From Myxococcus sp046520405 (GTDB lineage: Bacteria > Myxococcota > Myxococcia > Myxococcales > Myxococcaceae), in NCBI GenBank assembly GCA_046520405.1, contig JBKGHI010000002.1, positions 1-64,000 on the forward strand: DNA of 64,000 nucleotides. Direction: 5' to 3'. A model generated the notes under the pieces. The model was given only the letters and a program-made list of their open reading frames with translations. It ran no database searches and was not told the origin of the DNA. Numbering within the stretch: the first letter of the stretch is position 1; each line of letters begins with the position of its first letter. A program made the position numbers and the translations under genes. Of the stretch, positions 9,109-16,487 are shown in pieces.

Positions 9109-10167
9109 TCAGAGCGGCTTGACGTGCTCGGCCAGGCGGCCGGTGGCCATCAGCTCATGGAGCTCGTCGCCCATGCGCTCGCTTTCTGAGACCACCTGGT
9201 TCCAGGCGCGCATGCGCTCGGCGTCCCTCATCCGCTCGAAGTCGACCCGGTCCGGAATCCGGCCTCCGGGGAGGCGGGCCACCAGCTCCGGAGATGGGGC
9301 GATGAGCAGCGCCCTGCGGAAGTTCTCCGGCCGCGCCCGCCGCCACCGCAGCGACTTGTCGAACCAGCCGGGCACCACGTACGGGTAGAAGTGCGGGTAC
9401 AGCACCAGCCCCGTGCCCGGGCCGAAGTCCAGGTCCAGGTGGTAGTCGAGCACGCCGCCGTCGCGAAACACGCCCGTGGACTCGCCGGGAATCCGCACGC
9501 CGCTGAAGAGCAGGGGAATGGAGCCCGAAGCGAGCAGGGCCAGGCGCAGGTTCTCCCGCGTCAGGGCCAGGTGCCGCGAGGGCAGGTCCTTCAGTCCCGC
9601 GAAGGGGCTGGTGTCACCAGCGCTGTGGAAGATGACGCGCTCCATGTGGAGCCCCAGCGTTCTTCGGCTGACCATGTTCCCCAGCGCGCAGAGTGCGAGC
9701 CCGAGAAGCTGGGCCCGCGGGCTCTCCAGGCCCACCGCGCCACGGCACAGCGTGGTGATGACGTGCAGCCGCGCGAACGGATGGTCGAGAATCTCCGCTT
9801 CGCCTTCGTCGCCCAGGAGCGCGTCCAGGATGCGCTCGCACGTCTCGCTCACCTGGGACGGCGAGGGCTTGGGCGGGTAGCGCTGGTCGATGTACGCCGC
9901 CTCGAAGCGGCGCAGGGCCAGCACCGGGTCCTTCTGGGCCACGCAGGCCAGCCGCCAGCTTCCAATGGAGCTGCCAATGAGGTGCAGGGGGCGGGTGCGG
10001 TGCTGGAAGAGGCCGGCGAAGAGCGCCCGGTCCAACCCCGCCAGCACCAGCCACTTCGGACCGCCGGAGGCGCCCGGGACGACGTCCACGTCATCTCCGC
10101 GCAAGCCTCGTTCGCGAATGAGCCGGAGCGCGTCAGGCCCGGCCAGGAGCGTGAGGTGTGAGGCCAT
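9109..10167 (-). CDS. Patatin-like phospholipase
   Basis: Predicted serine acyl hydrolase of the patatin family (352 aa). The N-terminal oxyanion-type glycine loop reads GASGGPKW. The nucleophile elbow GSSIG places the serine at about residue 67, and the catalytic Asp is in DGGVLDY at about residue 236, giving the Ser-Asp dyad of patatins. There is no signal peptide, so it is probably cytoplasmic. The start is the ATG opening MASHLTLLAG; a longer frame upstream lies over the divergent amidase gene and is not credible. It is convergent with the M36 protease and divergent from the amidase with about 80 bases between. Natural lipid substrate unknown. Confidence 0.85.
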   Translation of the reverse strand: MASHLTLLAGPDALRLIRERGLRGDDVDVVPGASGGPKWLVLAGLDRALFAGLFQHRTRPLHLIGSSIGSWRLACVAQKDPVLALRRFEAAYIDQRYPPKPSPSQVSETCERILDALLGDEGEAEILDHPFARLHVITTLCRGAVGLESPRAQLLGLALCALGNMVSRRTLGLHMERVIFHSAGDTSPFAGLKDLPSRHLALTRENLRLALLASGSIPLLFSGVRIPGESTGVFRDGGVLDYHLDLDFGPGTGLVLYPHFYPYVVPGWFDKSLRWRRARPENFRRALLIAPSPELVARLPGGRIPDRVDFERMRDAERMRAWNQVVSESERMGDELHELMATGRLAEHVKPL

Positions 10168-10246
10168 ATCGACCCGGGAACCTAGTGGAGCCCCACCGGG
10201 GTTGCGACCCTTCGCGCGCCGCCGCTGTGCTGTAGTGCGGCCCACC

Positions 10247-11931
10247 ATGAAGAAACCCGCTGCCGCGTCCGGCTCCCAAGGGGGCCTCAGCCGCCGTGCG
10301 CTCCTGGGTGGTTCCGCCGCCGCCACGGCGCTCGTCTCCCTGGACGTTTCCGCCCGAGCGGCTCCCGCTCCGGCGCCCGTCCGGCCCTTCGAGCTGGACG
10401 AGGCCACCATCGCGGAGCTCCAGGCCGCCATGCAGTCGGGTGAGCACACCGCGCGGGGCCTCGCGGAGCGGTACCTCGCGCGCATCGCCGACCTGGACGC
10501 GCGGGAGCACCTGCCGCTGCGCTCGGTCATCGAGCTGAACCCGGATGCATTGGCGACAGCCGCCGCGCTGGACCAGGAGCGCCGGGAGAAGGGCGCGCGG
10601 GGTCCGCTGCACGGCATCCCCGTGCTCATCAAGGACAACATCGCCACCGCGGACCGGATGGAGACGACGGCGGGCTCGTTTGCGCTGGTGGGCGCGCGGC
10701 CGCCGCGGGATGCCTTCATCGTGGAGCGCCTGCGGGTGGCGGGCGCGGTCATCCTGGGCAAGACGAACCTGAGCGAGTGGGCCAACTTCCGCTCCACACG
10801 CTCGGCCAGCGGCTGGAGCGCGCGGGGTGGGCAGACGCGCAATCCCTATGCGCTGGACCGGACGCCTTCGGGCTCCAGCTCTGGTTCGGGCACGGCCACC
10901 GCCGCCAACCTCTGCGCGGTGTCGGTGGGCACGGAGACGGACGGCTCCATCGTGTCGCCCTCGGCGGCCAGCTCGCTGGTGGGGCTCAAGCCGACCGTCG
11001 GTCTGGTGAGCCGCGCAGGCATCATCCCCATCTCCCACAGTCAGGACACCGCTGGCCCCATGACGCGCACGGTGGCGGATGCCGCGGCGCTGCTGAGCGT
11101 GCTCGCGGGCGTGGACCCGGCGGACGCGGCCACGGCGGCGAGCCGGGCAAGGCGCACGCGGACTACACCCGCTTCCTCGACCCGGACGGTTTGAAGGGCG
11201 CGCGCATCGGCGTCCCGCGCGAGCGTTTCTTCGGTTACCACCCGGCCACCGACGCGCGGGTGGAGGAGGCGCTGGCCCTGATGAAGTCCCGGGGCGCCAT
11301 CCTCGTGGACCCCGCGCCGATTCCCTCGGCGGCCCAACTGGATGAGCCCGAGCTCGAGGTCCTCTTGTACGAGTTCAAGTCGGGCCTGGAGGCCTACCTC
11401 GCCACGCTGCCGGAGGGGACGGCGCCGCGCACGCTCGCGGAGCTCATCCGCTACAACGAAGCCCACGCGGACTCGGAGCTGCCGTACTTCGGCCAGGAGA
11501 TCTTCCACAGGGCCCAGGCGAAGGGCCCGCTGACGGACAAGGCCTACCTCAAGGCGCTCCAGGCCTGCCGCCGGCTGTCTCGCGCCCAGGGCTTGGACGC
11601 GGTGATGAAGAAGCACGCGCTGGATGCGTTGGTGGCGCCCACGCAGGCCCCCGTGGGCCTCATCGACCCCATCAACGGTGACCACTGGCTGGGCAGCAGC
11701 TCAACGCCCGCGGCGGTGTCGGGCTACCCCACCATCACCGTGCCCGCGGGATTCGTCTACGGCCTGCCCGTGGGCCTTTCCTTCATCGGCCGGGCCTGGA
11801 GCGAGCCCGTGCTGTTGAAGCTGGCCTATGCCTACGAGCAGGCGTCGAAGCACCGCCGTCCTCCAACGTTCGCGGAGACGGTGGACCTGCGCGTGCGGGC
11901 CGCAGGCTCGAGCCGGCCCACGACGCCCTGA
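10247..11931 (+). pseudogene. Amidase-signature hydrolase with Tat signal, frameshifted
   Basis: Amidase-signature family enzyme (C-N bond hydrolysis of amides), about 560 aa if repaired. The N-terminus has a twin-arginine signal (SRRALLGG, then an Ala-rich hydrophobic stretch), so export by Tat is likely. The Ser-cisSer-Lys triad is visible: Lys129 in LIKDNI, cis-Ser near 210 in PSGSSSGSG and Ser near 234 in TETDGSI. The frame breaks at about 11143-11147 (CCGGGCAAGG). Upstream it ends in nonsense and stops at 11194; downstream the family sequence resumes in the next frame (AHADYTRFLDPDGLKG) and runs to 11931. Restoring one G repairs the gene. This could be a sequencing error or a recent mutation. 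The stop lies one base from the convergent DUF1330 gene. Confidence 0.85.
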
Positions 11932-11932
11932 C

Positions 11933-12310
11933 TCAAGGCTCCGGCGACATGGCCCAGGGCGTGGTGGCCTGGAGCACGGCTTCCTGGAGCGCCTCGGTGC
12001 GCAGGTGCGCGATGCGTTGGTACTCCGGGTCCGCCACCATCTGAAGGAAGGCCGCGCGGCTGGGATAGCGGACCAGCAACACCGCGTCCCACGTCTGGCC
12101 GGGCTCGGCCACCAGCGCCGTCGAGCCATCCCCGGCGTAGAGCGGCTGGGCGCCCACCTTCTGGATGAAGGGCATCACCGCGCTCGCGTAGGCCGCATAG
12201 GCGTCGCGGCCACCTTCCTTGAACCGCACCAGGTTCAGGATGACCACGGGGCCTCCCGTATCCTCCTGGATGAAGCGCTGCACGTCGGCACTCTGGGGAT
12301 CAACGGCCAC
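11933..12310 (-). CDS. DUF1330 family protein
   Basis: 125-residue cytoplasmic protein of the DUF1330 family (ferredoxin-like alpha/beta barrel related to EthD/NIPSNAP proteins). Recognisable parts are the opening beta strand PVVILNLVRFK, the AYAAYASAV helix, and the typical C-terminal WDAVLLVRYPSRAAFLQM...DPEYQ. GTG 12310 is chosen because GAGGAG lies five bases upstream. It follows the 2OG-Fe(II) oxygenase gene by 27 bases on the same strand, suggesting co-transcription. No biochemical function is known for most members. Confidence 0.85.
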   Translation of the reverse strand: MAVDPQSADVQRFIQEDTGGPVVILNLVRFKEGGRDAYAAYASAVMPFIQKVGAQPLYAGDGSTALVAEPGQTWDAVLLVRYPSRAAFLQMVADPEYQRIAHLRTEALQEAVLQATTPWAMSPEP

Positions 12311-12337
12311 GGTGTCTCCTCGGTTCGGGATGAAAGC

Positions 12338-13063
12338 CTATTCCAGCGTGTCGGCGGCGCCTCCGCTGGGGTGCTCGCGTTGGTGGTCGAGATACGCGGC
12401 GAAGCCTGCCTTGGATTGGATGCGGAAGGCGGGGATGCGCGCGAGCGCCTCGGGGGCGAACGCGTATTGCTCACACACGAGGCTGGCGCGGCTCGACCCC
12501 TCCGGGCCCCCGGTGAAGGGGCGCACCTCGTGCTGGAGGTCGCCCCGGAAGTGCACCAGCAGGCCTTCGTGGGGGCGAATCTCACCCACGGGGGAGTCAT
12601 GGCGTAACAGGTGCAACTCGCCACCCCGGGCGCGCTCGGGCACCTGGAGGTACAGCACACTCACGTGCTGGGGCGTGGCGTCGGGCACGCCGCTGGGGTC
12701 CTGGAGTGTCGCATCGATGTGTCGACCCACGCCGCGTCCAGCCTCCAGCAGCAAGAGATTCAAATAGAAGGCATTGGGGACGGGCCGCTCCCTCCGTGTA
12801 CCCCAGAGCCGCTCGTGCCAGGGCTGGAGCCCCCTGGCGCTGGCCGGGTCCAGCACGCGGGCCAGATAGGGCACCAGGAAGGGGAAGCGGGCCTCCAGCG
12901 TGGCGCGGCCCTCGTGCGTGAAGATGAAGGCGAATCCCCGGCTGGCCTGGAACGTCCCCATCAACGGGCTGCGGGCCACGAAGCGCGAGCCGAGCAGGGC
13001 GTCCCTCAGCGCATGCAGCGCGGTGCGGGGCATCGCCTTTCGGTGGGTGATATAAGCGCGCAC
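12338..13063 (-). CDS. 2OG-Fe(II) dioxygenase-like protein
   Basis: 241-residue protein with a double-stranded beta-helix dioxygenase pattern: HID near residues 115-117 as the HxD iron ligands, a distal His in LQHEVRPF, and a downstream Arg (SRASLVCEQY) where 2-oxoglutarate would bind. The spacing fits the prolyl-hydroxylase-like 2OG-Fe(II) superfamily. Substrate unknown. The GTG at 13063 has GGGA upstream; an internal ATG at 13033 is an alternative start. It is divergent from the O-methyltransferase gene across about 100 bases and leads into the DUF1330 gene. Confidence 0.7.
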   Translation of the reverse strand: MRAYITHRKAMPRTALHALRDALLGSRFVARSPLMGTFQASRGFAFIFTHEGRATLEARFPFLVPYLARVLDPASARGLQPWHERLWGTRRERPVPNAFYLNLLLLEAGRGVGRHIDATLQDPSGVPDATPQHVSVLYLQVPERARGGELHLLRHDSPVGEIRPHEGLLVHFRGDLQHEVRPFTGGPEGSSRASLVCEQYAFAPEALARIPAFRIQSKAGFAAYLDHQREHPSGGAADTLE

Positions 13064-13167
13064 GGAGGTCCCATCATCCAGACGAATCAGAGAAACGTAG
13101 CAGTTTTACAGCCTACCCTATAGGTTGCGGAACTGCCGTGGCTTCTCAACACCTTGGAGACGGATAC

Positions 13168-14208
13168 ATGAGCCAGCAACCTCGAGCCTCTCACGCGCCT
13201 CCGCCCGCAGCCTTGCAGATGACCCAGATGGTCTACGGCTTCTGGGTTTCCCGGTGCCTCCAAATCATGGCGGAGCTCGGGCTCGCCGACACCATTGGGG
13301 ATACACCCAAGACCGCCGAGGAACTCGCCGAGGCCAGCGGTACGCATGCCCCCACGCTGCGGCGGCTGCTGCGGCTGCTCAGTGGCCTGGGCGTGTTGGT
13401 CAAGGACAACGACACGGAGCGCTGGGGCCTCACGGAGCTGGGCGGGATGCTCCGCAAGGACAACCCCGGCTCCGTGTATGGCTCGCTCCGTGCGCATGGC
13501 CATCTGCTGTCGTGGCAGGCGTGGGGAGACCTGGCCACCGCGCTGAAGACGGGCAAGCCCACGGTGGAGAAGTTCATGGGCGACACGTTCTTCAACTACA
13601 TGACCACGCACCCCGACGTCGCCGCCATCTTCAATGGCAGCATGGCTGCGTATCAGACGATGAACGCGCCGGCGGTGGTGAACGCGTATGACTTCTCGTC
13701 CGCGCGCAGCGTCGTCGACGTGGGCGGCGGCACCGGCATGTTGCTGTCGCACATCCTCAAGGCCAACCCGGGGGTGCGTGGCACCATCTTCGAAATGCAA
13801 CACGTGGCCGTGGAGGCCCGCGAGCGGATCACCGAGCAGGAATTGTCGGCGCGCTGCGATGTGGTGGAGGGAGACTTCTTCGCGCGAATCGCTCCCGAGG
13901 GGCAGGATGTCTACATCCTGTCGCAGATCCTCCATGACTGGGATGACGAGCAGAGCCTGCGCATCCTCCAGAACATCCGCGCGGCGATGCGTCCCGACTC
14001 GCGGCTGCTCATCGTGGAGACGGTGCTGCCGGGTGACAATGTGCAGCACTTCGGCAACCTCTACGACCTGGCCATGCTCGTGCTCGTGGGCGGCCGGGAG
14101 CGCACGGGTCCGGAGTACACGGCGCTGCTGGAGAAGGCGGGGTTGAGGCTGTCCAACGTCTTCCCGACGGTGATGCCTCCCAGCGTTGTCGAAGCCGTGG
14201 TGGCCTGA
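13168..14208 (+). CDS. SAM-dependent O-methyltransferase (COMT-like)
   Basis: Two-domain small-molecule O-methyltransferase of 346 aa, of the type used in polyketide, flavonoid-like and carotenoid chemistry. The N-terminal winged-helix dimerisation domain includes TAEELAEASGTHAPTLRRLL. The SAM loop VVDVGGGTG begins at about residue 181, and the catalytic-base region ILHDWDDE has His256. The start is ATG 13168 (MSQQPRASH), which has GGAG eight bases upstream, rather than GTG 13138. The acceptor is unknown and no biosynthetic cluster surrounds it. The shared upstream region with the divergent oxygenase gene contains an 8-base palindrome CCTATAGG near 13119, a possible promoter or operator element. 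Confidence 0.88.
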   Translation: MSQQPRASHAPPPAALQMTQMVYGFWVSRCLQIMAELGLADTIGDTPKTAEELAEASGTHAPTLRRLLRLLSGLGVLVKDNDTERWGLTELGGMLRKDNPGSVYGSLRAHGHLLSWQAWGDLATALKTGKPTVEKFMGDTFFNYMTTHPDVAAIFNGSMAAYQTMNAPAVVNAYDFSSARSVVDVGGGTGMLLSHILKANPGVRGTIFEMQHVAVEARERITEQELSARCDVVEGDFFARIAPEGQDVYILSQILHDWDDEQSLRILQNIRAAMRPDSRLLIVETVLPGDNVQHFGNLYDLAMLVLVGGRERTGPEYTALLEKAGLRLSNVFPTVMPPSVVEAVVA

Positions 14209-14234
14209 GCCACCGGACGCCGCGGGGTGGGGGC

Positions 14235-15353
14235 TCAGTGTCGCGCCCGCCTCCGGCGCCGCCGGGACGTGTCGAGCATGTCGAGCAGGGCCTTCTCCGA
14301 ACAGTGAAGGCTCCCGCTCCGTGTCTCCGCCAGCTCGTCCACGGAGTCGAACCAGGTGTCCACCACCTGTCCGCGCTCGAAGAGGGCGAGCACGGAGGGA
14401 TAGATATAAGAGGACCGCGCCACCGCCGGGGTGTTGCCCAGGTGCTCGGCGGCCTCCTTCACGGCGGCCACCATCGTCTTCTTGAGCACCGTCTTCTTCA
14501 CCGGGCCGCAGCCGTCTCCGGGGGCCTGGGCCCGTTCGCGCGCTCGGGCCAGCGCGCAGGCGCAGATGAGGGTGCCAGCCCAGGTGCGGAAGTCCTTGGC
14601 GCTGAACTGCTCGCCCATGACCTCCTGGATGTACTCGTTGATGTGGCGGCGCCGCACGTCCACCACGAAGCCGTCATCCAGCACGAACTTGAAGACATCC
14701 CGTCCCGGCACCTTCAACAGGCGCCGCACCAGCGTGGCCACCCGCCGGTCGCGCAGTTGCCGCCGCTGCTGCTTGCCGCTCTTGCCCGGGAAGTCGAAGT
14801 ACACCGTGTCCCCAGCCACGCGCACGTGCCGGCGGCGGAGGGTGGCGATGCCGAAGCTGCCATTCTCATCCGCGTACTGCTCGCTCCCCGGGCGGATGAA
14901 GCAGGTGCCCAGGATGCGCAGGATGCCCGCCATCACCTTGTCCCGGCCCAGGCCCTGCTTGCGCAGGTCCGCGTTGACTCGCCGCCGCATGCGGGGGAGC
15001 GCCCGGGCGAAGCTGACGACTCTCCGGAACTTCGCCTCGTCTCGCTTGCGGGTGTGCGAGGCGTGATAGCGGTACTGCCAGCGCCCCGCGGCGTCCCGTC
15101 CCACGGCCTGCAAACGCGCCGTGGGGGAGGGGGAGATGGCCACGTCCGCCCAGGCGGGAGGAAGGCGCAGTGCGTCGATTCGCTCGCGGTCCCCCTGGCT
15201 CACGGTCCGGCCGTTCGACTGGACGTAGCGGAAACCCCGCTTCGGGCTCCCCAGCCGCCGGATGCCCGCGTGCTGGAGCTGTTCGAGCTGCGTCGCGCGC
15301 CGGGCCGCTGGGCGGGGGCGGGACTGCCGGGCTGGTTCCGCGTGAGGGGCCAT
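14235..15353 (-). CDS. DNA topoisomerase IB (poxvirus-like bacterial type)
   Basis: Bacterial type IB topoisomerase that relaxes supercoils through a 3'-phosphotyrosine intermediate. About 372 aa. The N-terminal part (GIRRLGSPKRGFRYVQSNG) is the typical small-topoisomerase opening. The catalytic core has conserved basic segments (RYHASHTRKRDEAKF, FPGKSGKQQ, FRTWAGTLI), and the nucleophile is the first Tyr of SSYIYP at about residue 315. The C-terminus is strongly basic (RRRRRRARH). ATG 15353 with AGG just upstream is preferred over an in-frame TTG at 15365. It is divergent from the YqiJ-like gene. Such enzymes are patchily distributed and non-essential in bacteria. Confidence 0.9.
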   Translation of the reverse strand: MAPHAEPARQSRPRPAARRATQLEQLQHAGIRRLGSPKRGFRYVQSNGRTVSQGDRERIDALRLPPAWADVAISPSPTARLQAVGRDAAGRWQYRYHASHTRKRDEAKFRRVVSFARALPRMRRRVNADLRKQGLGRDKVMAGILRILGTCFIRPGSEQYADENGSFGIATLRRRHVRVAGDTVYFDFPGKSGKQQRRQLRDRRVATLVRRLLKVPGRDVFKFVLDDGFVVDVRRRHINEYIQEVMGEQFSAKDFRTWAGTLICACALARARERAQAPGDGCGPVKKTVLKKTMVAAVKEAAEHLGNTPAVARSSYIYPSVLALFERGQVVDTWFDSVDELAETRSGSLHCSEKALLDMLDTSRRRRRRARH

Positions 15354-15531
15354 GGACCTGGGCAAAAGGCAACCCCGCTCGCCCCATTGCGAGCGGTCTT
15401 CCTGTAGTGCTCAGGGCCAGGCCGAGCGGCAACGCAGGTGCTGCCCGGCCGCCCGCCCAGGGGCAGGGCAGAAAAGCGCCCGCTGCGTTTTCGATGGGAA
15501 TGACATTCGTTTAGAGTGCAGCGCAAGCCGT

Positions 15532-15816
15532 ATGAGCGCCTTCCTCGACACCATCCTGGCCTTCCCGACCGCCTTCTTCACCATCGTCCTCGGCGTGGTG
15601 ATGACGTACTGGCTGTTCGTCATCGTGGGCGCGGTGGGCATCGACTTGTTCGATGGGGACATTTCGATGGAGGCGGGCGGCAAGGCGTTGAGCGGCGCCA
15701 TCGAGGGGGGCGGCAAGGCCTTGGGCGGGGCCATCGAGGGGGGCGGCAAGGCTTTGGGCGGGGCCATCGAAGGCGGTGGCAAGGCATTGGGCGGCGCGAA
15801 GGCGCTGGGTGCATGA
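15532..15816 (+). CDS. YqiJ-like membrane protein, N-terminal part (probably split by a frameshift)
   Basis: 94 codons encode one transmembrane segment (TILAFPTAFFTIVLGVVMTY...) and then an Asp-rich turn (IDLFDGD). Three full copies and part of a fourth of an 11-residue unit GGGKALGGAIE follow (33-base DNA repeat, 15679-15798). The frame stops at 15816. The next reading frame continues directly with HDSDFDVDGGG and the rest of a YqiJ/NfeD-like protein. Removing one G at about 15807-15809 joins the two parts. I therefore read this as the front half of a single OB-fold membrane protein partnering the flotillin downstream. Two overlapping, translationally coupled genes remain possible. No clear ribosome binding site precedes ATG 15532. 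Confidence 0.65.
   Translation: MSAFLDTILAFPTAFFTIVLGVVMTYWLFVIVGAVGIDLFDGDISMEAGGKALSGAIEGGGKALGGAIEGGGKALGGAIEGGGKALGGAKALGA
15679..15798 (+). repeat. 33-base tandem repeat inside the YqiJ-like gene
   Basis: Three full units start at 15679, 15712 and 15745, and a partial fourth starts at 15778. Each encodes a GGKALGGAIEG-type unit, with third-position differences between copies. The apparent frameshift lies within about 10 bases of the repeat end, so replication slippage or a misread is plausible. Confidence 0.8.
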
Positions 15817-16372
15817 TTCGGATTTCGATGTCGACGGTGGCGGGGTCCTGGCGGCCATGGGCTTCGCGGGCATCCCCATCACGGTGTCCGTGAGCGTCGT
15901 GGTGTTCATCGCCTGGTTCCTGTCGGTGGTGAGCGCGCAGCCGCTGCATGAGGCGCTGGGCGGGGTGCTTCCGTCGTGGCTGCTGAGCTCGGGCCTGGGG
16001 CTGGCGTGCTTCGCGACGGGAACGGTGACCGCGGGCTTCGCGGTGCGGCCCCTGCGGCCGGTGTTCGTGGCCAAGCGCGCGCCGGGGCGTGATTCGCTGA
16101 TGGGCCGGGTGTGCACCATCTCCAGTGGCAGCGTGACGGCCAGGACGGGCCACGCGACCTTCGAGGACGGCGGGGCGGGGGTCATCCTCAACGTCGTCTG
16201 CGCGAAGCCCAACGAACTCAAGCGAGGCCAGCCCGCGCTGATCCTCGCGTATGATGCCGAACGGCACGTTTATGAAGTGGAGCCGGTTGACTGGCTCCTG
16301 CCTGAAGAGCTGGCGCAGCTCGACGACCCGGCCAGGGCCGCGGCGCTGGCGCGCGTGAAGGCACGAGGCTGA
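15809..16372 (+). CDS. YqiJ-like OB-fold membrane protein, C-terminal part
   Basis: Continuation of the preceding frame, read from GTG 15809 (VHDSDFD) or ATG 15857. It holds two transmembrane segments (GIPITVSVSVVVFIAWFLSVV; WLLSSGLGLACFATGTVTAG). A soluble OB-fold then starts near MGRVCTISSGSVTARTG and ends EVEPVDWLLPEE, as in E. coli YqiJ and NfeD-type proteins. NfeD/YqiJ proteins are typically encoded beside SPFH proteins and thought to anchor or organise them. Here the flotillin gene starts 115 bases downstream, which supports that role. Confidence 0.75.
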   Translation: MHDSDFDVDGGGVLAAMGFAGIPITVSVSVVVFIAWFLSVVSAQPLHEALGGVLPSWLLSSGLGLACFATGTVTAGFAVRPLRPVFVAKRAPGRDSLMGRVCTISSGSVTARTGHATFEDGGAGVILNVVCAKPNELKRGQPALILAYDAERHVYEVEPVDWLLPEELAQLDDPARAAALARVKARG

Positions 16373-16487
16373 AGCACCAACGGTCGCGCAGAGGGGGCGA
16401 CCGTCACATTCGACGCCGGAGGGCTTTTGCGGGGGATCTCCGGCGCCTGATACAAGGCCCGCTGTCATCATCAATCAGGAATTGGCC

